From CAVWXT01 sp963759115 (GTDB lineage: Bacteria > Planctomycetota > Planctomycetia > Pirellulales > Thermoguttaceae), in the NCBI GenBank assembly GCA_963759115.1, contig CAVWXT010000005.1, forward strand, positions 2,046,001 to 2,110,000: DNA of 64,000 nucleotides, given 5' to 3'. The position numbers and the translations under genes are program-made. Under the pieces are notes generated by a model, which had not been told where the DNA came from, searched no databases, and was given only the letters and a program-made list of their open reading frames with translations. Below are positions 1 through 7,971 of the stretch, piece after piece; position 1 is the first letter of the stretch; every line of letters starts with the position of its first letter.

Positions 1-1
1 T

Positions 2-49
2 TTCACTGTTTGGAGATGGTTACGAGTGCATGAAACGCCGAACGGCTGA
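2..49 (+). CDS. 3' end of an unidentified gene (partial)
   Basis: A reading frame open from the window edge ends at a TGA and gives FTVWRWLRVHETPNG. The TVWRW stretch resembles the recognition helix of small excisionase/MerR-type helix-turn-helix proteins, but 15 residues are too few to assign. It may be a chance frame. Confidence 0.2.
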   Translation, partial: FTVWRWLRVHETPNG

Positions 50-157
50 TCGCACGTCGGGTGCCGGGGCAATTCGAGCGGCTGCCGTGGAATCACGGGG
101 TTTGAAGGGTAAAGTCGTATTCCGCGCGAATTATGTTGGATCCACTTGGTAGTAAAG

Positions 158-194
158 CTTCGTCCAACCCGTCCTTTGGGGTGGGTTGGCGAAG
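158..194. repeat. Inverted repeat (hairpin) upstream of the IS66 remnant
   Basis: CTTCG-t-CCAACCC pairs with GGGTTGGCGAAG around a short loop. It sits just upstream of the IS66 reading frame and may be a terminator of the preceding gene or part of the IS66 end. No poly-T tract follows, so a terminator role is uncertain. Confidence 0.4.
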
Positions 195-240
195 ATATTG
201 ATCTGGCCTGAGGGGGGCAATCTGGATATAGCGTGGCCTT

Positions 241-1277
241 ATGAATGCCACGCTTCTGGTCCCGCCGACCGAGACGACGAAGACGTTGGTCTCTTGTGCG
301 AACTGCCCGGCCGTCGAACGTCTGGAACTGCGCACTGGAGCAGTTGCAGAGAGATTTCCGCCGGGAAGTCGGCTATTGGAAAAGCCAACATGCCAAGGCC
401 CTAAGACGCCTTGAACAGTTGACCGAGGAGCTTGAACAATCTCGCGGTCAGGTCCTGCGCCCTGCAAGACAAGCTCTTTGGTCGCAAGTCGGAGAAGTCG
501 GCCCAAGGCAATCGGGCCAACGATTTGTTCGATCCCCAAGAGGTCGAAACGACTCCCAAGAAACGCGGTGCGCAGCCCGGTCATGCCGGCCACGGTCGGC
601 GCGACTATTCCCATCTGCCAGTCGAGGAAGAGTTTGTCGCGCTGCCGGAAGAATCGTTGATCTGTCCGATCTGCGGAAGGTTGCCCGCGATGATGTCAGA
701 CACGGAAGATTCGGAGGTGTTGGAGATCGACGTGCGGGCGCATTGGCGGCGCATTCGACGGCGACGCTATCGGGCGGCGTGCGATTGCGATCCCGCGAGG
801 CGAACGCTTACGGCCCCGCCGCCGCCGAAATTGATTCCCAAAGGCAACTACGGCGTTTCGATCTGGGTGTTTGTCTTGTTGGATAAGTATTCGTCGTATC
901 GGCCCACGGAACGGCTGCTCGGGCAACTCGAACAGTATGATTTGGACTTGCCGGGTGGCACGATCAACGACGGGCTGCAACGGATGGGGCCGATGTTGCA
1001 GCCGATCTACGAGGCATTGTGCGAGCGAAATCGGCAAGGCGACTTCCATCAAGCCGACGAAACCCGATGGCTGGTTTTCGCCGTTTTGGACGGGAAAAAG
1101 GGCTATGGCTGGTGGTTGTGGGTCATTCTCGGCACGGATACGGTGGTCTATCTGCTCGATCCCAGTCGCGGCCACGAAGTGCCGCAGTCGCACTTGGGGC
1201 TAAAGGCTTCCGGGGTGTTGGCAGTGGATCGGTACTCAGGCTACAAGGCCATGACGCCGGTGAAAAGAGGGTTGCTG
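241..1277 (+). pseudogene. IS66-family transposase (TnpC) remnant, frameshifted and 3'-truncated
   Basis: The product is the DDE transposase of an IS66-type element. Reading starts at ATG 241 (MNATLLVPP...), continues in a second frame (LEQLQRDFRREVGYW..., coiled-coil leader typical of IS66) and then a third from about 470 (DKLFGRKSEKSAQ, the conserved KLFGRKSE box). A zinc-binding segment (CPICGRLP) and the start of the catalytic domain (QADETRW, first Asp) follow. The frame stops at 1277 where the IS4 element begins; the second Asp and the Glu are missing. With two frameshifts and no 3' half it cannot encode an active transposase. No IS66 sequence is found on the other side of the IS4 copy. 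Confidence 0.85.
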
Positions 1278-2789
1278 TGAATGGCACGTGAACTTTCCTA
1301 ACGAGTTGGCTCCTCACGACTTGTGTAGAGGCGGCGGTGCTTTTGTAAACGCAGGTAGTGTTTGGGGCGACGTTTGACGCGCCGCGGCTCGAAACGGTCG
1401 GGCCGATCGCCGACGATGTGCGTAGCCACGGCCGTCAACAACGCCTCGCACCAGGCGTCGGTCGTGGCGTTGGCCAGAAGCAGCGGAAGGTACTGGCTGA
1501 GCGTTTGAAGTGTTCCCTTGAAGCTGATTTCCCACGGCGACTTGTCGGCCTGCTGAGCGGCCGTCGCCATGACACCGCGAATCAGATTGTAACCGACCAG
1601 ATGCATGTAGAATTCGTTGCGGACGCGCTCGGGAGTTTTGCACCGCAGATGGTCCATTTGCAAGACGATCTTGATGCTTCTCAGATAAAGCTCCGCCTGC
1701 CATCGACGCCGGTACAACAAGGCGATCTCCTCGGCCGGATACTGCTCCGCGTCCAACAACGTCGTCACCACCACCAGCGATCGCGTACGCATGCCGGGTT
1801 GTGTGACACGGATGCGGAGTTCTCGCAAGGTCAACTCTCCGGGCAGTGTGGCGTATTGTTCGGCCGACATCCATGTTGGTCGTTCGGGCCGAGACCACGC
1901 CACGAGATGATCTTCCTTGCCCAATCGCTGGCCCGTGCGGAAGTCTGTTCGCCGGAGTTGATGCTTGCGAACGACGATGTCGACGCGGCGCTGCAAGAGC
2001 AACGCAATGTCGCACCAACCGCTGAAATAGCGGTCCGCCAGGACAACCGTGCCTTCGGCAAGCGTCGCGTGAAGCTCGCGGAACAAGCTGTTCTCGCCCG
2101 TCTGCTTCCCCTTGTACTTGCCAATCGTCGCCTCCAACACTGTTCCTACCGAGAGCGAAAAGATCACCAGGATTCGGGCGAGAGGAAAGCCGCAGCCGGG
2201 CTTCTGCGATTTCTGCTGCGGATAGGCCGCCTGGTTCGCGGGTGTGTCGGGCATAGTGATCGTCGAGCCGTCCACCACGCGGACCCTTCGCCGATGCCAA
2301 AGCCAGGTCTCTGACGATTCGTCCTCGACCTGCCTGCCCGTGCCGCGCATCAATTCGTGCAGGACGTCTTCCGGCAAATCGTTTCGCGCCGTACAATACG
2401 CTCCGGTATCGGCGGAACATGGTTTCAAACCGCAAGCCACTCGCCAAGCCATCAAACGGGCTACCGCATCGCGGCACGAATGATCGGCGCTGAGGCATTG
2501 CGAAAGGAAAACCCAGACCGTCACGGCTGGGGTGTAAATCCACCCTTGCCAAAGCCATCTTGCGGTTCCAAAAGCTTCTTCGATCCGATCCTCGCAGAGC
2601 AACGCCGCGAAGTACAACGTGTTGTGACGGCGAGCTCTTGCCACGGCGGCATGAAACGACTGAAACATCTTTGGCCTCCTTGCCATGAGGGACTTGGTCT
2701 TTCACAACCCCCTTTTGACAAGAGAGGCCTTTTGTGTCCATATCATCTTCCCATAAAACGACTTACAGAAGTTCACGTGCCATTCAGAG
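1275..2789 (-). mobile_element. IS4-family insertion sequence, complete
   Basis: The ends are inverted repeats sharing TGAATGGCACGTGAACTT (1278-1295 and 2769-2786), with imperfect outer bases. One long transposase gene fills the element. The flanks carry no matching target duplication: the left flank is IS66 and the right flank is unrelated. This suggests an adjacent deletion or recombination after insertion. Confidence 0.85.
1298..2686 (-). CDS. IS4-family transposase
   Basis: A 462-residue DDE transposase that cuts and pastes its own element. The C-terminal IS4 signature Y-(2)-R-(3)-E-(6)-K is visible in YRRRWQAELYLRSIK. VVDGSTITMPDT carries the first catalytic Asp and VVLADRYFSG the second. 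The frame is uninterrupted and both inverted repeats lie just outside it, so the copy may be active. The start MARRPKMFQSF is preferred over longer alternatives because it leaves a leader inside the right inverted repeat. Confidence 0.92.
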   Translation of the reverse strand: MARRPKMFQSFHAAVARARRHNTLYFAALLCEDRIEEAFGTARWLWQGWIYTPAVTVWVFLSQCLSADHSCRDAVARLMAWRVACGLKPCSADTGAYCTARNDLPEDVLHELMRGTGRQVEDESSETWLWHRRRVRVVDGSTITMPDTPANQAAYPQQKSQKPGCGFPLARILVIFSLSVGTVLEATIGKYKGKQTGENSLFRELHATLAEGTVVLADRYFSGWCDIALLLQRRVDIVVRKHQLRRTDFRTGQRLGKEDHLVAWSRPERPTWMSAEQYATLPGELTLRELRIRVTQPGMRTRSLVVVTTLLDAEQYPAEEIALLYRRRWQAELYLRSIKIVLQMDHLRCKTPERVRNEFYMHLVGYNLIRGVMATAAQQADKSPWEISFKGTLQTLSQYLPLLLANATTDAWCEALLTAVATHIVGDRPDRFEPRRVKRRPKHYLRLQKHRRLYTSREEPTR

Positions 2790-2864
2790 AATCACCAATA
2801 TACAGGCGACAATGATAATGGTCGGGCTCAATATCATCATAATCGGGATATCATGCTTGTCCAT
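2784..2864 (-). pseudogene. N-terminal stub of a small membrane protein cut by IS4
   Basis: From ATG 2864 the frame reads MDKHDIPIMMILSP then a hydrophobic run (TIIIVACILVIL), and stops at a TGA supplied by the IS4 inverted repeat. A good ribosome site (GGAGGCGGAA) precedes the ATG. It looks like a short inner-membrane protein or the N-terminus of a longer one lost when the IS4 junction formed. Function unknown. Confidence 0.45.
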
Positions 2865-2923
2865 TTCCGCCTCCGAGCCCTGCTCGCCCAAAATGTGTAA
2901 CAAAGTCCCGTAGCCCGTAGCCC

Positions 2924-2952
2924 GTAGGTCAGGCACCCCGTGCCTGACCTAC
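2924..2952. repeat. Perfect 13-bp stem-loop at the end of the GTPase gene
   Basis: GTAGGTCAGGCAC pairs with GTGCCTGACCTAC over a 3-base loop. It is preceded on the plus strand by three tandem CCGTAGC units. The stop codon of the minus-strand GTPase lies inside it, so the repeat supplies the C-terminus. It may also act as a transcription terminator. Confidence 0.7.
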
Positions 2953-4976
2953 TTGCTGCAAGGTCGCTTCGACCTCTCGAAACGCCGCTCCCTGCGGCAC
3001 TTCAGCGCCGCGGCGGAGATCGACCAACAAATCGCCGAGCAACTCGCGCTCGAGCCACTCGGCCAGCCAACGGGCCCGCTGCTGGGCGTAGCGGGATTGC
3101 AGCCGACCGAAGAGCCGGCCCGCCGCCTGGCGGACGCCTTCGCTGGTGCCGCTTACCAGGGCCTCGCCGCCGCCGGTGATGCCGCCGGCGATGGCCGCCT
3201 CGGTGGCCACGTGCGCGGCCGTGGTGCTGGCGGCATGGGCCGCCGCCTGGCCCACCAGATCGCCGGCAAAATGCAGGCCCGTGAAGAACAGCCCCACCGT
3301 GATGGCCGGCCGCGCAAGCGCCGCCGCATGGTCCAGCGATTGCAGGAATCGCACGGCCCGCGGGTTCGAGTGCCGCCAGGCGTCGAGTTCGGCCTGCAAG
3401 AATGCCCGGTAATAGTCGTCCACCGCGGCCAGGCTTTCGTGGGCCGCTTCGACGCGGGCCAAGAGCGTCGCCCGGGCGTGGCCGCCCAGCAATTGCCGCA
3501 GCCGGGGACGCAGCGTATTGTTGCCTACCTGGGCGAGCCGCTCCAACTCGTCCAGCAGTTTTTCCACGGCCAGGATCACGGCCGCCCGTTCCTGCTGCTG
3601 AAAGGCGCCGATCGGATCGAGAGGCGGCCCAGCGAGGGCATTCCACGCGGCCCGGACGGGCCAGGTCGCGCCGCGCCCAAAGTGCGATAGAAGCCGTGAA
3701 TCTGCCGCGACCAGGGCTGCCGCGAAATGTCCCACCACGTGCGGATTTCGTCGACCAGGATGCTGGTGGGCAGCGTCGGCCAGCCTACCCGCACCATCTC
3801 CCGGGCCGAAAGCGCGCCCGCTGCTGCGGAGAAATCACCGGCCGCCGTGCGGATCGACTCCAGATACGCCGGCACGCCCTGCCGCGGATCGAGCACGCGG
3901 CGGAGCGCGCCGCGGAATGTGCGAATCTTGATGGCGTCGAAGTTGAGCGCGGCCAGATCGTCGCGGAGATTGGCGGCCGAAGGATGAAGGATGACGGATG
4001 AAGGATGACCAGCGGCATCTGACTCTTGAGTTGCGCCCTCTGAACCCTGAACCCTGAACCCTGAACCTTCGTCCGCCCTCACCCCCTGCCCCTCTCCGGG
4101 CACCGACCGAAGGTTGGTCGGGAGAGGGGAGTCATGAAACGGCCCCGTCCCCTCTCCGGGCACCGACCGAAGGTTGGTCGGGAGAGGGGAGTTTGTGGTG
4201 GCAACGGCGAAGAACGGCAACCGCAGTTCCTCGGCGGCCCGGCGATCGTACGGAACCACGTAGACCAATTCCGGCCGTGCCCCGGTCTCTTGGCAGAAGG
4301 TTGCCAGCCAGCGCGGCCAATACTCGCGATCGGCCTCCAGTTCGCACTGGTTGAAGAGCACGATGATCGGTTTGTCGGCCTCGACCGCCGCACGGAAGAA
4401 CTGCTTCACCGCCGCGTCGTTGTATTTTTGCTGGGTCAAGACGGCCACCAGCACGTCGGCCGCCTGGCGGATCGCCCGGGCCCGATGCCAGTTGACGGCC
4501 AGATCGGAATCCACGTCGGGCGCGTCGAGGAGCAAGAGCCGCGGCGGCATCGTCGGCCCCAATCGCCAGAAGAGGCGATTTTCGGACGTGTCCAAGAGCG
4601 GATCGTCGGGCGAATGCCAGGAGCAGAGCACGAACGGCTCGAACAGCCGCTGGAGCAAAGCCGGGTCGTCGAGGCCCGGCGGCACGAGGCACACGGGGTG
4701 TTTCGTGCCGGCGGCCAGCGGACTGGACGTGCTGGCCACTTCGCCGGCCAGGTGGTTGAAGATCACCGACTTGCCGATGTTCGTGCCGCCGACGATCGCC
4801 ACGACCAGCAGCGGCGGCAAGTCCAACTGCGGCAGCAGCTTGTTCCGCAAGAGGTCGAACCATTCTGCACCCGCGGGCGGCGCCACCCCCGCCGCAGCCG
4901 CCTCGGGCTCCAACGCGGCCAGGGCTCGGTCGAGCCGGAGAACCGCAGCAGAAAATGAGGCGTAATCGACAGGCAT
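2929..4976 (-). CDS. Dynamin/Era-like GTPase with C-terminal helical region (frameshift near 3680)
   Basis: The N-terminal half is a P-loop GTPase: GGTNIGKS (Walker A/G1, about residue 64), LLLDAPDVDSD (G3) and IVLFNQCELE (G4-like). The C-terminal part is Ala-rich and helical, with a possible membrane-inserting hydrophobic segment (AITVGLFFTGLHFAGDLVG). This order is typical of bacterial dynamin-related or membrane-remodelling GTPases; the exact family is not assigned. The gene must be read across a one-base shift at about 3680 (TTTGGGC on the coding strand) to join both halves, about 680 residues in all. Between the G domain and the C-terminal part lies an odd low-complexity insert encoded by palindromic and short tandem repeats (about 3980-4192), where SPLPTNLRSVPGEG occurs twice. 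It starts 3 bp after the hepT stop, so it is probably co-transcribed with mntA-hepT. Confidence 0.7.
3975..4192. repeat. Palindromic and tandem repeats inside the GTPase gene
   Basis: Two near-identical palindromic units (4089-4132 and 4147-4192) share the core ACCGACCGAAGGTTGGTCGG between CCCTCTCC and GGAGAGGGG. Beside them are short tandem arrays: AACCCTG units at about 4045-4070 and AAGGATG-type units at about 3980-4010. All are translated in frame. The same palindrome core recurs at about 31,720 and 39,440. Confidence 0.85.
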
Positions 4977-4979
4977 CGG

Positions 4980-5312
4980 TCAGGAAACAGCCCGTTCCAA
5001 GTCCGCGATCAGCGGCGGTAGATCGTCAACAACAGTGTCCCACACAAGATCGAGATTGATGTCGTAGTAGGCGTGGATCAGACGATTTCGCATCGCGACG
5101 ACGTCCGGCCACGGGATCGAGGAGGTTTCAGAGCGGCCCAGGGGGGAGACCCGCGTAGCAGCTTCGCCGATGATCTCGATACAACGAACGACGGAATGGA
5201 CCAGCATACGATCATGGTCCAGGTCGGCGCGTTTCCTTCCGACGAGGTACGATTGGGCTTCCTTCGCCGACTCCAGCATGTGACGCAGCCGGATGCGGTC
5301 ATCGTTGGTCAT
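4980..5312 (-). CDS. hepT: HepT-like HEPN ribonuclease toxin
   Basis: A 110-residue HEPN-domain protein. The catalytic RX4HXY motif is present as RNRLIHAY near residues 79-86. In characterised pairs HepT is an RNase toxin that is inactivated by AMPylation by its partner MntA. The gene overlaps the 3' end of mntA by 14 bp and is followed after 3 bp by the GTPase gene, so all three probably form one transcript. The family and partner assignments rest on motif and gene order. Confidence 0.85.
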   Translation of the reverse strand: MTNDDRIRLRHMLESAKEAQSYLVGRKRADLDHDRMLVHSVVRCIEIIGEAATRVSPLGRSETSSIPWPDVVAMRNRLIHAYYDINLDLVWDTVVDDLPPLIADLERAVS

Positions 5313-5601
5313 ACAGTACCTCGGCCGTACGAACTACCTCGTCGCGGAAGTAGCAGCTCAGATCGGCCGGCGTGCGCAGGTCGGCCTTGCGGCCAAGGAT
5401 TTCCGACAACTCGCGTTCGATTCCCGCCAGCCGAATCAATCCCATGACCTGGCGCGGCTCAAACTCCACCAGCACGTCGACATCGCTCTCTGCGCGAAAA
5501 TCAGACCGCAAGACCGAACCGAACAACGCCAATCGGCAAATGCGGTGGCGCCGGCAGAATGCGGCAATCGCACCACGATCGACGGCTATGACGGCAGGCA
5601 T
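5299..5601 (-). CDS. mntA: MntA-like minimal nucleotidyltransferase antitoxin
   Basis: A 100-residue minimal nucleotidyltransferase. The signature GSX10DXD is intact (GSVLRSDFRAESDVD, about residues 28-42), and a third acidic residue is plausible in VLVEFEP. Family members neutralise the HEPN toxin HepT by adding AMP to it. It is the first gene of the mntA-hepT-GTPase run and lies 64 bp downstream of the ketoacyl-synthase homologue, which could share its promoter. Confidence 0.85.
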   Translation of the reverse strand: MPAVIAVDRGAIAAFCRRHRICRLALFGSVLRSDFRAESDVDVLVEFEPRQVMGLIRLAGIERELSEILGRKADLRTPADLSCYFRDEVVRTAEVLYDQR

Positions 5602-5665
5602 TGGCAGCGATCCTCCGATTTCAACTCTCCTCTACTGTAATGATAGGCCACGCAGCCGCAAGCTG

Positions 5666-6934
5666 CTACTCCGCCCCGCCCAGCACCAGCGCCACCGCCT
5701 GGCCGCACGGGGAATGGCTGAGAATCAGGGCGGTCGGGCGACCGAGCGGCAACGGCCGGCCATGAACGACGTTGATCGGGCACTCCGGATCGGGATGCTC
5801 GTAATTGAGCGTGGGCGGAACCACTCCGTGCTGAAACGCCAACACGCTCAAGGCCGTCTCCAACGCGCCAGACGCCGCGCCGAGATAGCCGAAGTAGCTC
5901 TTGGGCGCGGTCACCGGCACGTCGCCCAGCGTTGCGCGGATGGCCTGCGCCTCGCGGCGATCGCTGTCGATCGTGCTGATGCCGTGGGCCACGACGTGTC
6001 CGATCTCGGTTGGCTTCAATCCGGCGGCCCCGAGTGCGGCGACGATGGCCCGGCGGATGGCCGTGCCCTGGCAAGGCTGACCGTTGCCATGCGGCTCGAA
6101 AACGCTGGCAAAGCCGAGGATGCGGGCGAGGACTCTCGCGCCGCGGGCTTGGGCGTGCGGCTGCGTTTCCAGTATGAACGCTCCCGCCCCCTCGCCGTTC
6201 ACGAGGCCGTCGCGGAGGGCGTCGAAGGGACGCGAGGCCGTGGCCGGATCGCCGCGCCGCCGCGACTGCCCAATGATCTGGCCCCGTATCCACATCGCGG
6301 GATGAATCCGCGAGCCGACCCCGCCGGCGATGATGACGTCGGCCTGCCCCCGCGCCACCACCCGGGTGGCCTCGGCCAGGGCCGAAAGCGTCGATACGTC
6401 GCCCAACGTAATGGTGTTGTTGGGGCCGCGGGCGTCTTGGGCAATGCCGATGTGGCAGGCCGGCATGTTGGGCAGATACTTCAGCATCCACAGGGGGAAC
6501 AACTCCGCGGTAACCGCCGCGCCCCAGCGGTTGAAGTCGAACCGGCCGTCGATGGTGCAACTCCGAAACGCGCCCGCCAACTCATCCAACTCGCAGGGGA
6601 TCAGGTCGGCCCCGAGCATCACCCCCAGCCGCTCGGGGTCGACGGGGCGTTCGCGCAGGCCGGCGTCGACATACGCCAGATCGGCCGCCGCGAAGCCCAG
6701 TTGGATGTCGCGGCTCATCACTTTCAGGCTCTTCCGCGGCCGGACGTACTGCTTGGCGTCGAAATCGGCCACCACTCCGCCGAAGGGCGCAGCCAACGCC
6801 GGATCGTCAAACGGAGGCAGCAACCGAACGCCGCTCCGCCCCTCGCACAGCGCGGTCCAAAAGGGCTCGTTCCCGATGCCGATCGGACTGATCGTACCCA
6901 CCCCCGTAACAACGATGTCTGGACTGGACGCCAT
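5666..6934 (-). CDS. Beta-ketoacyl synthase homologue lacking the catalytic Cys
   Basis: A 422-residue thiolase-fold ketosynthase. It has the N-terminal VVTGVGTISPIG, an oxyanion/His segment (VVAHGISTIDSD, first His present) and the C-terminal SHSPCGQAVALVL glycine-type loop. At the nucleophile position, where active enzymes read STACAT or DTACSS, this protein reads GDVSTLS, so Cys is replaced by Asp. The second His (GH..GAAG) is Tyr (YFGYLGAASG). It therefore cannot do the normal Claisen condensation and is probably a chain-length-factor-like or scaffolding subunit. An acyl carrier protein and an acyl-CoA synthetase lie 3-6 kb away on the opposite strand. Full-length and unbroken. Confidence 0.85.
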   Translation of the reverse strand: MASSPDIVVTGVGTISPIGIGNEPFWTALCEGRSGVRLLPPFDDPALAAPFGGVVADFDAKQYVRPRKSLKVMSRDIQLGFAAADLAYVDAGLRERPVDPERLGVMLGADLIPCELDELAGAFRSCTIDGRFDFNRWGAAVTAELFPLWMLKYLPNMPACHIGIAQDARGPNNTITLGDVSTLSALAEATRVVARGQADVIIAGGVGSRIHPAMWIRGQIIGQSRRRGDPATASRPFDALRDGLVNGEGAGAFILETQPHAQARGARVLARILGFASVFEPHGNGQPCQGTAIRRAIVAALGAAGLKPTEIGHVVAHGISTIDSDRREAQAIRATLGDVPVTAPKSYFGYLGAASGALETALSVLAFQHGVVPPTLNYEHPDPECPINVVHGRPLPLGRPTALILSHSPCGQAVALVLGGAE

Positions 6935-7008
6935 GCCGTCAGAAATCCCTGCGGTGACAAGTGTGCAAACTCTTCATCCTAGCCGTGGAATATCGCGGCG
7001 GCAAGAGG

Positions 7009-7033
7009 AGTTCCGGGGACGCCTTACTTAACT
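7009..7033. repeat. Solo copy of the RAYT terminal repeat
   Basis: AGTTCCGGGGACGCCTTACT matches, with one change, the left end of the RAYT element at 9179. It sits directly upstream of transposase debris and is not paired with an opposite end. Confidence 0.7.
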
Positions 7034-7055
7034 CCCGCGAAAGCGCCAGGCGACA

Positions 7056-7376
7056 TGGAAGCGCGCGATCCTGAAGACCAAGGGTGTGGAGGCAGTCCTC
7101 CTGCCGCCGAGGAGCCCGAACCTGAACGCCCATCTGGAACGCTTTTTTCGATCCCTGAAGGAAGAGTGTCTCGATCGCATGATCTTCTTTGGCGAGAAGT
7201 CCCTGCAACGTGCGGCGCACGAGTTCCTCACCCACTATCATCAAGAACGGAATCATCAAGGGTTGGACAACCGGTTGCTTGAGCCGGGCATAGAAGTCGG
7301 ACAAACTACCGGCCAGATCGAGTGTCGCAAGCGACTTGGCGGATTGCTTCGACACTACTGCCGGAAGGCCGCGTGA
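7056..7376 (+). pseudogene. C-terminal fragment of an integrase-core (DDE) transposase
   Basis: The frame gives LPPRSPNLNAHLERFFRSLK and then EECLDRMIFFGEKSLQ, HYHQERNHQG and LEPG. This is the C-terminal end of an rve-type integrase core (IS481/IS3-like), including the catalytic Glu in NAHLERF. The first two Asp residues and the DNA-binding part are absent, so it is a relic. No inverted repeats were recognised. Confidence 0.7.
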
Positions 7377-7509
7377 ACCGGAGCGCAACAACGCGTTCAA
7401 TCATGGTGGGCATCCGGCCGACCTTGCGCCGGCACCAACAAATCAGCTCGCCACCGAGTCCCCGCCATCCAAACCTGGTCCCGTTGGAGCAAACAAAGCA
7501 TCCGATCGA

Positions 7510-7911
7510 CTAACCCCCGTTTGTCACGCACTGACTAGGTTCGGACGTAGTTCCATGATAATCCGACCTGCCATTCTCCGGTGCCCCGCAACAGGGATGG
7601 CTGCAGCTCTCGGCGGTGCAATCGCAGGAATCGCACCTGGAAAATGAGTACCATTGTCTCTCTTGCCAAGTGGCCACTTGCTGATCTTGTGAGGCAGGAT
7701 CGTTAAGCGGTTGCCAGGCTACCGGACCCCCTTTGAAGTAATCGTAGTCGTCCCAGTCATGGCATACACCGATGCCATTTGCGGTTACAAGGCAACCCTG
7801 CGGGCAGGTCTGAGCTTTGGTAACTGAGATAGCAGGCCAAAGCACGAACGCGCCCCACGCCAGCGACATTGCAACAGAACACAACTGCCGCGATCTCACA
7901 ATTGCCTTCAT
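7510..7911 (-). CDS. Small secreted Cys-rich protein, unknown function
   Basis: A 133-residue protein with a signal peptide (basic MKAIVRSRQ, hydrophobic core, AISVTKAQ cleavage region). The mature part carries about nine Cys, including CDSCDCTAESCSHPCC, which suggests disulfide bonding outside the cytoplasm. It lies 60 bp downstream of the larger exported protein at 7972-9132 on the same strand and is probably co-transcribed. No family recognised. Confidence 0.6.
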   Translation of the reverse strand: MKAIVRSRQLCSVAMSLAWGAFVLWPAISVTKAQTCPQGCLVTANGIGVCHDWDDYDYFKGGPVAWQPLNDPASQDQQVATWQERQWYSFSRCDSCDCTAESCSHPCCGAPENGRSDYHGTTSEPSQCVTNGG

Positions 7912-7971
7912 GTTTGTGCTCCCCTAAAAAGGTCTCTTTTGTCTTCACTCCACCATACAAAGCCATGCTCT

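Noticed and set aside
1314..2741. Long alternative open frame antiparallel or shifted within IS4
   Set aside because: It lacks any transposase motif; the 1298-2686 frame carries the complete IS4 signature.
3975..4070. Short regularly repeated units resembling a CRISPR array
   Set aside because: Units are 7-8 bp tandem repeats without unique spacers and lie in an open reading frame; no cas genes are present.
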